From positions 312,029 to 376,028 of the forward strand of contig CAJTLN010000003.1 in the NCBI GenBank assembly GCA_910577505.1: a stretch of 64,000 bases of DNA, in the 5' to 3' direction. Below the pieces are notes generated by a model, which saw only the letters and a list, made by a program, of their open reading frames with translations, was not told the origin of the DNA and did no database searches. The position numbers and the translations under genes were made by a program. Shown piece after piece: positions 44,681-53,809 of this stretch; the first letter of the stretch is position 1; each line of letters starts with the position of its first letter. This stretch comes from an uncultured Bacilli bacterium. Lineage in GTDB: Bacteria > Bacillota_I > Bacilli_A > RF39 > UBA660.

Positions 44681-44709
44681 AAAGATGCAAATTAATTTTT
44701 GCATCTTTT
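44679..44709. terminator. Bidirectional terminator between mgtE and the beta-rich surface protein gene
   Basis: Stem AAAAGATGCAAA/TTTTTGCATCTTTT with T-runs on both strands. Confidence 0.75.
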
Positions 44710-46041
44710 ATATTGATATAATGATAAAACTAAAATATCAAGAGAAATTAAAATAATAGGAATTATATAACTAATTTTATCATTTGTATTTGGATTTTCA
44801 GGAGCAAATATAGCAGTTATAGTAACATTAGAATTAGGCATTTTAAATTTATAATCAGATACTGGAATAGAATTACCATTTGCATCTTTGATAGATAATT
44901 TTTCCAATATATAGCCTTCTTTAGTAATTATTTCAAATTTAACTAAGTCCCCACTGATAGCATTATCTTGTACATCTATAGTACCTTCACCCTTTACTAT
45001 TTTTCGTATTTCAAAAATACTTATATCATATTTATCAATTACTATTTCAGGATATTGTTCTATTAAGCCTAATGTTAATAGATCTTCAGCATTATATAAA
45101 ATAGATTTTATTAAAATACTTTGATTATCAGTTATTAAAGATATGGGAATTGCATTTTTTTCATTTAATTCTATTTCTTCTTTATAAATAAATTCATAAT
45201 CTTTATTATAAACTTTTATACTATAATTATCTAAAGAAGAAGTTATAAATAGAACAAAAAGATAATCTTTATATGTTATAACATTTAAAGGAATTATATC
45301 ATTATAAGTATCTAGCCATATATCTTTAAGTGTTTCATCTACTATCCTTATTGATGATGTTATCTTATTATCATTATATGTTGCACTTGTTATATAGTAA
45401 AAATTATTATTATTTAAAATATCTGTTATAATTATATCTTCATTTTTATTTAATATTGTTAATAAATATTTAAAATACATTTTATCTGTTGGGCTTAAGA
45501 ATGGGACTATTTCTAGAAGAGATTCATTGTTCTCAATATTTTCTAGATTATAATACTTATAATTATCTAATTGATAATCAGAACTAAAAATACTATAGTT
45601 AGCTTTATCAATATAATAAATTGTATTATTAGATATTTTAAGCTCTGATTTATCATTTATGATAGTTTTTGTCTCTTTGTTAGATATACTTTTTATAATA
45701 TTAAAATTTTTATTTAGTTTATAAATATTTCCATGTCTATCTATTATTATGTAATTATCATCATAATATATTAAATCTACTATAGAGTATTCAATTTTTG
45801 GTTCATAGGTATTAATTACTTTACCTGATTTATTATATTCTGTTATAACATTTTTAAATGTTCCTTTATCAATGTGCCATGTGAAATAACTATCATCAGA
45901 TACTAAAACATTATTTAGTCCATAGCCATAATTATAGTTGGTTTTATTAAATGTCCAATCATAATTTATTAATTGTTCAGCGTTTGCAATAGTAAATATA
46001 GCAAAGAATGATACTATAAATAGCAATATCATCTTTTTCAT
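44692..46041 (-). CDS. Secreted beta-rich surface protein with sorting-like C-terminus
   Basis: 449 residues. Signal peptide (1-21, ending IANAEQ). Residues 25-345 repeat short strand units such as DDNYIIIDRHGNIYKLN and YKDYLFVLFITS, suggesting a beta-propeller. A bacterial repeat domain follows (about 350-412: GDLVKFEIITKEGYILEKLS, ending NSNVTITAIFA). The end reads ENPNTNDKISYIIPIILISL, with one membrane helix and the basic tail YQYKRCKN. NPNTND resembles the NPDTGD of the surface operon's last protein. Ligand unknown. Confidence 0.75.
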   Translation of the reverse strand: MKKMILLFIVSFFAIFTIANAEQLINYDWTFNKTNYNYGYGLNNVLVSDDSYFTWHIDKGTFKNVITEYNKSGKVINTYEPKIEYSIVDLIYYDDNYIIIDRHGNIYKLNKNFNIIKSISNKETKTIINDKSELKISNNTIYYIDKANYSIFSSDYQLDNYKYYNLENIENNESLLEIVPFLSPTDKMYFKYLLTILNKNEDIIITDILNNNNFYYITSATYNDNKITSSIRIVDETLKDIWLDTYNDIIPLNVITYKDYLFVLFITSSLDNYSIKVYNKDYEFIYKEEIELNEKNAIPISLITDNQSILIKSILYNAEDLLTLGLIEQYPEIVIDKYDISIFEIRKIVKGEGTIDVQDNAISGDLVKFEIITKEGYILEKLSIKDANGNSIPVSDYKFKMPNSNVTITAIFAPENPNTNDKISYIIPIILISLDILVLSLYQYKRCKN

Positions 46042-46110
46042 ATAAAATCACCTACTATTTATATTTTTTTAGATAGAGAATTTTATATGCTGGTAATAAT
46101 TAACAAAAAA

Positions 46111-46128
46111 ATGTAGATTTCTCTACAT
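46111..46128 (-). terminator. Terminator of gpmI
   Basis: Stem ATGTAGA/TCTACAT followed by T7 on the minus strand. Confidence 0.7.
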
Positions 46129-46129
46129 C

Positions 46130-47635
46130 CTATTTAATTAATGAGTCACCATTTATTTCTGCTGGTACTGGAACTTTTAGAAGACTAAGCATTGTTGGTG
46201 CGATATCAGCCAATTTTCCTTCGCTTTTTAATTCGATATCTTTTCTTGTAACAATAAATGGAACTTTATTAGTTGTATGAGTTGTACATGGTGTTCCATC
46301 TTCATTAATCATTACATCACAGTTACCATGATCGGCTGTTACAATTAATGTACCGTTTATTTCTTCTATTTTGTCATAAATTCTTTTTAGGCATTTGTCC
46401 ATGAATTCAACTGCTTGAACTGCTGCTTCATAGTTACCTGTATGACCTACCATATCACCATTGGCAAAGTTTAAGATAATAATATCTAAATAATCTTTAT
46501 CTAGTTCAGCAAGTAATTTGTCAGTTATTTCACCAGCACTCATTTCTGGATCTAAGTCATAAGTTGCTACCTTATGCGAATTAATTAATATACGATTAGC
46601 ATTTTGTAATTCTAAATCTTTTCCTCCATCAAAGAAATAAGTTACATGTGCATATTTTTCAGTTTCAGCAATACGTAATTGAGATAAACCTAAATCACTT
46701 AAGTATTTTCCAAAAGTATTATCTAATGATTGATGTTCAAAAGCAGTAAGTCCTTTTACTGTATCTGTTATTGGCATCATAGAAACTAATTTTATATTAT
46801 TAAAAGTAGTTGTTTCCATAGGTGATGCAGTTGGATTTGTAATAGCTGTACACATTTCTCTTAATCTATCAGGACGATAATTGAATACTATTATGCCATC
46901 ATTATCTGATAACTTGCCATCACTTATGATAGATGGGATAATAAATTCATCTGTTATATCTTTATCGTATGATTCTTTAAGTAATTTTTCTGGGGTTTCA
47001 TAAGTATCCCCTAACCCATAACAAATTGCATCGTATGCTAGTTTTAATCTATCATAATTATTATCGCGATCCATTGCATAGTAACGACCTGATATGGTAG
47101 ATATCTTACCAATATTTACCTCATCTATTTTATCTTCAAGCATTTTTATAAATTTTGGGGCACTATGAATGTCCGTATCTCTACCGTCAGTAAATAAATG
47201 GAAATAAATTTCTTTTACATTTTCTTTGGCACACATATCAACTAGAGCTAGTAAGTGTTCAACACGAGAATGAATTCCACCATCGCTTATAAGACCCATA
47301 ATATGTAGTTTAGAATTATTTTCTTTTGTATGATTTATTACTTTAAGTATGTTTTCATTTTTAAAAAATTCTTCTGTTTCTATAGAATTATTAATTAATT
47401 CTTGTGGTTGGTAGACTACACGTCCTGCACCAATATTCATGTGTCCTACTTCTGAGTTGCCCATTTGACCAACAGGAAGACCAACTAGTTTTCCTGATGC
47501 TTCTAATATTGTATGAGGATAATTTTCTACTAAATAATCGAATGTTGGCTTTTTAGCATTTTTAAATGCATTGCCATTTGTTTCTTCTCTAATACCGCAT
47601 CCATCTAAAATGCATAATATTAATGGTTGTTTCAT
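46130..47635 (-). CDS. gpmI: 2,3-bisphosphoglycerate-independent phosphoglycerate mutase
   Basis: 501 residues. Interconverts 3- and 2-phosphoglycerate in glycolysis using two Mn2+ ions. Markers: LCILDGCGIREETNGNAF with the metal Asp, the phosphoserine loop GQMGNSEVGHMNIGAGRVVY, DGRDTDIHSAPKFI, GRYYAMDRDNNYDR, FANGDMVGHTGNYEAAVQAV and VTADHGNCDVM. Full length for the family. The ATG at 47633-47635 follows AGTGGATATT. Other lower-glycolysis genes are not adjacent. Confidence 0.96.
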   Translation of the reverse strand: MKQPLILCILDGCGIREETNGNAFKNAKKPTFDYLVENYPHTILEASGKLVGLPVGQMGNSEVGHMNIGAGRVVYQPQELINNSIETEEFFKNENILKVINHTKENNSKLHIMGLISDGGIHSRVEHLLALVDMCAKENVKEIYFHLFTDGRDTDIHSAPKFIKMLEDKIDEVNIGKISTISGRYYAMDRDNNYDRLKLAYDAICYGLGDTYETPEKLLKESYDKDITDEFIIPSIISDGKLSDNDGIIVFNYRPDRLREMCTAITNPTASPMETTTFNNIKLVSMMPITDTVKGLTAFEHQSLDNTFGKYLSDLGLSQLRIAETEKYAHVTYFFDGGKDLELQNANRILINSHKVATYDLDPEMSAGEITDKLLAELDKDYLDIIILNFANGDMVGHTGNYEAAVQAVEFMDKCLKRIYDKIEEINGTLIVTADHGNCDVMINEDGTPCTTHTTNKVPFIVTRKDIELKSEGKLADIAPTMLSLLKVPVPAEINGDSLIK

Positions 47636-47682
47636 AATATCCACTCTTTTCTATTAATTATTTTATCATATTTAAGAAAAAA

Positions 47683-47703
47683 AAGAAGGTTTTACCTTCT
47701 TAA
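47683..47703 (-). terminator. Terminator of the CobW-type GTPase gene
   Basis: Stem AAGAAGGT/ACCTTCTT with T7 on the minus strand. Confidence 0.65.
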
Positions 47704-47712
47704 TTTTTGCTA

Positions 47713-48981
47713 TTATATTTTATCTAATTCAGAACAAATTTCTTCTTTATTGATTCCCTTACCAATAAATACTATTTTAACCATACGATCACCATAGAAT
47801 GGATCCCAGTCTTTTTTGATATCTGGATTAGACTCCATAACTTCCTTAACAAAGTCAGGAGATTCTGTTGCTAACCAAGGTCCTGCTTCGCCAATGTCTT
47901 TTAGAGAACCAGCTTGTTCAAACATATATGACATATCTTTATCATCATTAAAATATGTTATTCCTTTAGCTCTAATTATTTTCTTTGGCCAAGGTTTACC
48001 AATATATTCATAGAATTTTTTTCGGTCCATCGGTTCACGACGATAGTAGACAAATGTAGAAATACCATATTCTTCTACGTGGTCATGCCCTTCTTCATGA
48101 TGATGTCCACAATGACATTCATGTCCTTCTTCATGGCAATGACACTCGTGTTCTTCTTCATCATGGTGATGTCCGCAATGTCCACAGCATACATGCTCAT
48201 CATCGTCATCATGATGACAATGATGATTTTCTTCTGTATCTCTTTCTTCTGTTTCTTTATCTAATTCAGCATACCAACCAGATGATGTAGCTGCTTTATC
48301 AAAGTTAAATTTATGAGTTTCTAAGATATTTTTTAAATCTACTTTAGCATAGTTTGTTTCAATTATATCAGCATTAGGTTGTAAAGCTTTAATAACCTCT
48401 TTGACACTACTAAGTTCTTCTTTACTTACTTCATCAACTTTATTTAAAATGATAGTGTCGCAGAATTCAATTTGTTGAATTACTAAATTTTCAATATCTT
48501 GATCATCAATTTTATCATTAAGTAAGTCACCACCATTATTATATTCATCACTTAGACGTTTTGCATCTACTACTGTTACAATGGAATCTAGGTAACATAA
48601 TTTAGGCATTTTATATTCAAGATATGCATCTTCTAAAGCAGTAATAGTTTGAGCTATAGGGATTGGTTCACAAATACCGCTTGCTTCGATAATAATATAA
48701 TCAAATTTTTTAGTTTCAATAATATCTTGTAATTGTTCTAGAAGGTCAGTATTTAATGTACAACAAATACATCCGTTTTGTAATGCTACTAGTGAATCAT
48801 CTTTACCACTTACTACTCCACCTTTTTCTATTAAATCAGCATCGATATTTACTTCACCAATATCATTTACAATAACAGCTATTTTATATCCTTCTTGATT
48901 ATTTAAAATATGATTTAGTAATGTTGTTTTACCACTTCCTAAATATCCAGTTAATAATGTTATAGGTATACTTTTATGCAT
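47713..48981 (-). CDS. CobW/COG0523 G3E GTPase with His/Cys-rich metal-binding loop
   Basis: 422 residues. P-loop GYLGSGKTT (12-20), the metal motif GCICC near residue 71, and NKVD for guanine recognition place it in the G3E metal-chaperone group (YciC/ZNG1-like). Between the two domains, at about 250-305, is a loop very rich in His, Cys and Glu (HHCHHDDDDEHVCCGHCGHH and two more such clusters). A CobW C-terminal domain follows (FVYYRREPMDRKKFYEYI). It probably stores or delivers zinc, though nickel or cobalt cannot be excluded. Monocistronic with a good promoter. Confidence 0.9.
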   Translation of the reverse strand: MHKSIPITLLTGYLGSGKTTLLNHILNNQEGYKIAVIVNDIGEVNIDADLIEKGGVVSGKDDSLVALQNGCICCTLNTDLLEQLQDIIETKKFDYIIIEASGICEPIPIAQTITALEDAYLEYKMPKLCYLDSIVTVVDAKRLSDEYNNGGDLLNDKIDDQDIENLVIQQIEFCDTIILNKVDEVSKEELSSVKEVIKALQPNADIIETNYAKVDLKNILETHKFNFDKAATSSGWYAELDKETEERDTEENHHCHHDDDDEHVCCGHCGHHHDEEEHECHCHEEGHECHCGHHHEEGHDHVEEYGISTFVYYRREPMDRKKFYEYIGKPWPKKIIRAKGITYFNDDKDMSYMFEQAGSLKDIGEAGPWLATESPDFVKEVMESNPDIKKDWDPFYGDRMVKIVFIGKGINKEEICSELDKI

Positions 48982-49007
48982 TATAATCTCCTCTTTCTGT
49001 CTATATT

Positions 49008-49036
49008 ATTATAGTATCTTTTAACAGTTATTGCAA
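49008..49036 (-). promoter_or_regulatory. Sigma-A promoter of the CobW-type GTPase gene
   Basis: Minus strand: TTGCAA (49031-49036), 17 bases, TATAAT (49008-49013), 27 bases upstream of the start. No clean Zur palindrome overlaps it. Confidence 0.65.
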
Positions 49037-49207
49037 AGTAATAATGATATTTATTTTATCTTTTTATTATGTAAAATATAATGAAAAAGTTTATTTGATT
49101 AAAATTAAAATATCAAAATGAAATTTGTTAAAATTATTCTCTTTTAGCTATTTACTAGCCACTATATTTAATGGTATTTTATGACTTGATACATTTGATG
49201 CAAGGGG

Positions 49208-49256
49208 CTTTCTTATTCAGGGGGTTTTGGTATTTTATCAAAGCTGAATAAGGAAG
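49208..49256 (+). promoter_or_regulatory. 13-bp leader hairpin covering a ribosome-binding site
   Basis: CTTTCTTATTCAG (49208-49220) pairs base for base, with one G-U pair, with CTGAATAAGGAAG (49244-49256) around a 23-base loop. The 3' arm carries AAGGAAG, directly in front of GGTGGTGAT and the ATG at 49268. The fold would hide much of the Shine-Dalgarno site, as in mRNAs of type I toxins. It lacks a following T-run, so it is not a terminator. Confidence 0.65.
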
Positions 49257-49267
49257 GTGGTGATTAT

Positions 49268-49357
49268 ATGAGACAACGCGAAAAAGTCGATTGCTTTATA
49301 ATCTTTACACTTCTAAGTGTTATATTTGTTTTAATATTTATATTAATGGCAAAATAA
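49268..49357 (+). CDS. 29-residue hydrophobic peptide, possible type I toxin (holin-like)
   Basis: MRQREKVDCFIIFTLLSVIF, then VLIFILMAK: a short charged N-terminus, one membrane helix and a final Lys. Length and layout fit the small holin-like toxin peptides of Firmicute type I toxin-antitoxin loci. A strong ribosome site (AAGGAAGGTGGTGATTAT) is partly locked in the leader hairpin. It is the only gene in a 500-base gap and opposes the acyltransferase gene, whose transcript end overlaps its own. Toxicity is inferred from form only; a plain small membrane peptide is the alternative. Confidence 0.6.
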   Translation: MRQREKVDCFIIFTLLSVIFVLIFILMAK

Positions 49358-49363
49358 AGAAAA

Positions 49364-49383
49364 TCTGATTCATAAGAATCAGA
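49364..49383 (-). terminator. Hairpin after the small peptide gene, terminator for minus-strand transcripts
   Basis: Stem TCTGATTC/GAATCAGA. On the minus strand it is followed by TTTTCTTT; on the plus strand no T-run follows. It fits the end of the acyltransferase operon or of an antisense RNA. Confidence 0.6.
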
Positions 49384-49399
49384 CAAAACACTTGAAAGC

Positions 49400-49431
49400 C
49401 ATTTGAACCAACATCAAATGTCTCATTTTTT
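49400..49431 (+). terminator. Terminator of the small peptide gene
   Basis: Stem CATTTGA/TCAAATG (49400-49420), followed by TCTCA and T6. A nearby GAAAGC (49394)/GCTTTC pair encloses it together with a second small hairpin (TCATTT/AAATGA), giving a possible three-way junction. Confidence 0.6.
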
Positions 49432-49493
49432 ATTAAATGATATTAGCTTTCTTGAGTTAATTATAACTTGTTAATAATATATTTACAATCGTT

Positions 49494-50144
49494 TTAAGCA
49501 TCTTGACAACGACTATTTAGTTCTTCTTCTAATGTACGATTAGCAGCTTTAAGATTATCTTTCATTAATTTTTCAATTTCCTTATATAATCTTTCATTGG
49601 CTTCCTCTAAAGACATCTTGCCTATTTTAAAAGGTTTGCCAAATCTAATCATTAAATTTTTACTACGGAACTTATAATCTCCTGTTACAGCATATGGAAC
49701 GATAGTAGCATTAGACTTACTAGCCATTGATACTGTGCCAAATTTAAAATCTAATAATAATTTATCATTAGTTTTATTTCTTGTTCCTTCAGGGAATAGT
49801 CCAATAGCTCCACCATCATTTAAAACATCTAAGGCAAGTCCTTTTGCTTCATCATCATGAATACTTCTATTAACAGATATGCAACCAGTTGCTTTAAAGA
49901 ACCACGCCATTTTGCCATCAAAGTATTCTTTTTTTGCCATGTAATGAATTACTCTTTTTGTTGATACGATTACTGAGCATTGATCCATTATATGTTTGTG
50001 ATTACCAACTATTAAGATTGTGCCATCTTTTGGTATTGCTTCCTTATTAATAATTTTAGGATTGTAATAAAATTTAAATATTGGACCTAAGAAAGGTCTG
50101 AATAGTTTGTAGCCCCAAGTACTTAATTTTTTACTGCTTGCCAT
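49494..50144 (-). CDS. Lysophospholipid acyltransferase family protein (PlsC-like) 1
   Basis: 216 residues from the ATG at 50142-50144 behind GGAGGAGCGTC. Motif I NHxxxD is GNHKHIMDQ, motif II KKEYFDGKMAWFFKATGCI, motif III LFPEGTRNKTND. These enzymes put an acyl chain on lysophosphatidic acid or other lysolipids at the membrane face. Last gene of a five-gene operon; its start overlaps the ligase gene by 14 bases. Confidence 0.88.
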   Translation of the reverse strand: MASSKKLSTWGYKLFRPFLGPIFKFYYNPKIINKEAIPKDGTILIVGNHKHIMDQCSVIVSTKRVIHYMAKKEYFDGKMAWFFKATGCISVNRSIHDDEAKGLALDVLNDGGAIGLFPEGTRNKTNDKLLLDFKFGTVSMASKSNATIVPYAVTGDYKFRSKNLMIRFGKPFKIGKMSLEEANERLYKEIEKLMKDNLKAANRTLEEELNSRCQDA

Positions 50145-51909
50145 GACGCTCCTCCATTCTCTTTTCATTATTTTCTTGTTGTAATTTTCTAAAGTCTACT
50201 TTACCTATCATAGTTTTAGGTAGAGATTTTCTAAATTCATATTCTTTTGGTATCGAATAGGTAGCAAGATTTTTCTTACATAATTCTTCAATTTCTGCAC
50301 GAAGTTTTGGAGTATCTCTATAACCTTGTTTTAAAGCAATAAATGCTTTAGCCACTTCTACTTTATATGGATGAGGTATTCCAATTACTGAACTATCCAT
50401 TACAGCTGGATGACGTTCTATTACTTCTTCGATTTGAGATGGATATACATTATATCCCGATGTTACAATCATACGTTTTAGTCTTTGTTTATAAGTAATG
50501 AAACCATCTTTATCCATTGAACCAATATCACCAGAGTGCAACCATACGTTGCCATCTTTATGAATATGTAGTGCTTCGTTTGTTTCTTTTTCGTTATTGT
50601 AATATCCTAACATAACAGTTGGCCCACAAATACAAATTTCACCATCTTCACCAGTTGATACTGGTTCATCTGTGCCAGGTTTAGTAATCTGTACGTAAGT
50701 TCCTGGCCAAGGAATTCCTACTGTACCAGGACGTGATGCAAATTTTAAATCGAAACTTACACAAGCTACGGCTTCTGTCATTCCAAATCCTTGAGTGAAA
50801 TTTGTATTTGCGCCATGTTCGTGTAAAAATTTATTAATAGTTTCAACACGTTTCTTACTTAAAGTATCGCCACCACCAATAACATATTTTAAATTAGATA
50901 AGTTAACATCTTTCATTCGTTCATTAGTAGTTAATGCTTCAAAAAGGGTTGGAACACCAACTAAAACACTCGGTTTATGTTTGGTTAACAGTTTATCAAA
51001 TTCACTGGCTTTGAAAGTAGGTATTAAAACAACTTTAGCTCCCACAGAGAAAGCATCAGTGATACTTACAGATAAGCCGAATCCATGGAATATTGGCATT
51101 ATAGCTAGGATAACATCTTCTCTATTTAAATCTGGTAAAGCACGTTCTGATTGAATAGTTGCAGCATTAAAATTACCATTAGATAATACTATTCCTTTTG
51201 GAGTACCTGTTGTTCCTCCACTATGCAAGATAACTGCTGGTGTATCTCTTTTTGTTTCTTCTGCTACTTTATCTTTACTATACTTTTCACCATATTTAAT
51301 GAAATCTTTCCAATATATAAAATCTTCACTCTTCTTTGGTTTTTCAACTTTATAACCTTGAGTTACTTCATATCCGATTTTCATAAGTGTTGGCATAGAG
51401 TCTTTAGCAGATATAATAATTGTCTTATATACTTCTGTATCATTTATTATATTCTTAACTTTGCTATAAGTAATGTCCATAGCAACAAGCATAACTGTAG
51501 AATATCTATTTAAAGCTTCCTTTATTTCATTTTCAGCTGATAGTGGATGAACCATATTAGCAACAGCTCCTATTTTATTAAGAGCGTAGAATGAAATAAC
51601 TGCTTCTGGAGTATTCGCGGAAAGGATTGTTACAACATCGCCTCGTCGAATACCTTGGCTACGGAATGATTTTGCTACTTTATCTATATTTTTATAAAAT
51701 TCAGTATAAGTTATTTTAGTCCCATAATATTCTATTGCTATATTATCTTTATAATTATTTGTTAAAGATTTATTTTTTAAATATTGATAGATAGAAATAT
51801 TTGGGACATCAAAGTTCATATCTTTCTTATCATAATATTTTTTCCATGAAGCATTAGGTTTCTTTTTAAAACCTATTAAACTAAAAAATTTCATATCTAA
51901 GATACCCAT
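50131..51909 (-). CDS. AMP-dependent acyl-CoA/acyl-acid ligase
   Basis: 592 residues of the ANL superfamily. ATP-binding loop ILHSGGTTGTPKGIVLSNG near residue 229, then FTQGFGMTEA, WLHSGDIGSMDKDGFITYKQ and the hinge KRMIVTSGYNVYPSQIEEVI, ending with the catalytic Lys region PKTMIGKVDFRKLQ. It activates a carboxylic acid, most likely a fatty acid, as an adenylate and passes it to CoA or another thiol. Placed between two acyltransferases, it may supply their acyl donor. Confidence 0.9.
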   Translation of the reverse strand: MGILDMKFFSLIGFKKKPNASWKKYYDKKDMNFDVPNISIYQYLKNKSLTNNYKDNIAIEYYGTKITYTEFYKNIDKVAKSFRSQGIRRGDVVTILSANTPEAVISFYALNKIGAVANMVHPLSAENEIKEALNRYSTVMLVAMDITYSKVKNIINDTEVYKTIIISAKDSMPTLMKIGYEVTQGYKVEKPKKSEDFIYWKDFIKYGEKYSKDKVAEETKRDTPAVILHSGGTTGTPKGIVLSNGNFNAATIQSERALPDLNREDVILAIMPIFHGFGLSVSITDAFSVGAKVVLIPTFKASEFDKLLTKHKPSVLVGVPTLFEALTTNERMKDVNLSNLKYVIGGGDTLSKKRVETINKFLHEHGANTNFTQGFGMTEAVACVSFDLKFASRPGTVGIPWPGTYVQITKPGTDEPVSTGEDGEICICGPTVMLGYYNNEKETNEALHIHKDGNVWLHSGDIGSMDKDGFITYKQRLKRMIVTSGYNVYPSQIEEVIERHPAVMDSSVIGIPHPYKVEVAKAFIALKQGYRDTPKLRAEIEELCKKNLATYSIPKEYEFRKSLPKTMIGKVDFRKLQQENNEKRMEERHGKQ

Positions 51910-51912
51910 TAA

Positions 51913-52494
51913 TTATCTCCTCTTTTCTTCTAAATTAGAACTTATAAATTCCATTAATTTATCATTTTCTTCTGTTAAATCATCACTTATTGTTTTATAA
52001 GGAGTAAAAAATTCTATTTCAATACTTTTTTTAAATGGAACATATTTTCCTGTTATGGTAAAAGGTATAATATATGCATCTGTATCATGAGCCATTTTTA
52101 CACAACCTATTTTAAAAGGCATTATTATGTCATTTGTTCTATTTATTGTTGATTCTGGAAATATACCTATTACTTTATCTTCATTTAGGGTATTTATAGC
52201 AGTATTTAATGCTCCTTTATCATGAATGGAACGATTAACTGGAATAATACCCATATTTTTAAATATAAAGCCAAATTTACCTTCTAGTAACGAGTCTTTA
52301 GCTAAAAAATGTATTACTCTTTTAGTAGAACTTATTAAAAGTAAACAATCTAAATTATTAGTATGATTACCTCCTAAAACTATTCGTCCATTTTCTGGTA
52401 TATATTCTATGCCTTTATATGTTGGACGATATACTATTTTAAATAAGAATGAAACTATTGGTCTTACTATTTTATAAAGTAAAGGTTCTTTCAT
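51913..52494 (-). CDS. Lysophospholipid acyltransferase family protein (PlsC-like) 2
   Basis: 193 residues. Motif I GGNHTNNLDCLLL, motif II LEGKFGFIFKNMGIIPVNR, motif III GIFPESTINRTND, where the usual EGT is EST. A paralogue of the acyltransferase two genes downstream (VIHFLAKDSL versus VIHYMAKKEY). Three bases separate it from the ligase gene and one from the kinase gene, so all are co-transcribed. Confidence 0.85.
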   Translation of the reverse strand: MKEPLLYKIVRPIVSFLFKIVYRPTYKGIEYIPENGRIVLGGNHTNNLDCLLLISSTKRVIHFLAKDSLLEGKFGFIFKNMGIIPVNRSIHDKGALNTAINTLNEDKVIGIFPESTINRTNDIIMPFKIGCVKMAHDTDAYIIPFTITGKYVPFKKSIEIEFFTPYKTISDDLTEENDKLMEFISSNLEEKRR

Positions 52495-52495
52495 A

Positions 52496-53809
52496 TTAGT
52501 CCTCCTTGTATATATTTATTGTAAAAATAATACTAAAGCCTCCAATTTTATTATTTATAGCTTTTATAGTACCATTATGAGATTCAACAATTTCTTTGCA
52601 TATTGATAATCCTAAGCCACTTATCTTACGACTTTTATCTGTTGTATATAATGGTTCAAATATTTTATCAAGTACTTCTTCATTACATCCACTACCATTA
52701 TCTGCTATCTCAAATATAATTTTATCATCTTTTTCTTCATTTATGTTAATATTTAGTATTTTTTTATTTTTATCAAAATGTCTTATACTATTTGTAATGG
52801 TATTACTAAATATTCTTTTAAACTTAGCAAGGTCAACATCAATAGTTAAATTAGGACAATCTGTTTTTACTTTAAACTCAATATCTTTTTCTTTTAAATC
52901 TTCTTTATAATATTGATTTAAGTAATCAACTAAATATTTTATAGATATCCTTTCAGTTTTTTTATCATCTTTAAGATTGCAACTTAAATAATCATCAAAC
53001 TCTTCAACTATTTCTTTCATAACAAGAGATTTATTATAGATAGTTGTTGCATATTTATTCTTTGTTTCATCACTTAAATTCTTATTTGTTAGAAGTCTTT
53101 CTGAATAGCCTAAGATACTTGTTAGTGGTGTTTTTATATCATGGGATATACTAGCTATTATTCTATTTTGCTTTTTCTTTTCTTCCTCTAAATTATTTAC
53201 TAAATCTACAAAATCATTTTGTAATTTGTATATTTCTCCTCTAATATGTCTTTTACGAGGAATAATACCAAATTTATAATTATTAAAATCTTTGGAAAGA
53301 GATGCAATTGGAGATAATATTTTTTTATTTGAAGCAAATATTCCTAAAAGAGCTAGTATTGCTATATTAATTATTTCAAATAATAGAACATTTATAGCTA
53401 TTTTAAAATTAACAATATTTCTTTTTTTAGATACAGTTATTAAATAATATTCATCTTTAAAGTTAATTATTTTAGAATTTTTAATACTATTTCTAGCTAT
53501 AGTATCTTTATTAGAATATGTATTTATTTCTTTGTTATTAGAATCTGATATAGCTATAGTAATATCTTTATCTTTAATATATTCTTTTAAATATGTATCA
53601 ATGTTTTCTTCTTGTGTTAAATCTGTTGCTATTTTATTTAAATGATTTTCTAATTCATTAACGGTTGTTTGGTATTTATTACTTATTGTTTTTTCTAAAT
53701 ATAATTCATAATATCCTGTTAAAAGGAGAATATTGAAAAGGATAAGGACAATAACACCTGTTATGAAACCTATACGAATTGATAGGTTATTTCTTATTTT
53801 ATTAATCAT
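52496..53809 (-). CDS. Sensor histidine kinase
   Basis: 437 residues. Two membrane helices (about 13-35 and 142-160) flank an extracellular sensor of about 105 residues. The phospho-acceptor is in SISHDIKTPLTSILGYSERL near residue 227; N box NTITNSIRHF, G1 EIADNGSGCNEEV, G2 KISGLGLSICKEIV. It overlaps the response regulator gene by 8 bases. Being upstream of lipid genes, it may sense an envelope signal; the ligand is unknown. Confidence 0.93.
   Translation of the reverse strand: MINKIRNNLSIRIGFITGVIVLILFNILLLTGYYELYLEKTISNKYQTTVNELENHLNKIATDLTQEENIDTYLKEYIKDKDITIAISDSNNKEINTYSNKDTIARNSIKNSKIINFKDEYYLITVSKKRNIVNFKIAINVLLFEIINIAILALLGIFASNKKILSPIASLSKDFNNYKFGIIPRKRHIRGEIYKLQNDFVDLVNNLEEEKKKQNRIIASISHDIKTPLTSILGYSERLLTNKNLSDETKNKYATTIYNKSLVMKEIVEEFDDYLSCNLKDDKKTERISIKYLVDYLNQYYKEDLKEKDIEFKVKTDCPNLTIDVDLAKFKRIFSNTITNSIRHFDKNKKILNININEEKDDKIIFEIADNGSGCNEEVLDKIFEPLYTTDKSRKISGLGLSICKEIVESHNGTIKAINNKIGGFSIIFTINIYKED

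Noticed and set aside
48079..48264. Plus-strand Met/Phe-rich frame
   Set aside because: It is the antisense of the His-rich loop of the CobW GTPase; composition follows from CAT/GAT codons read backwards.
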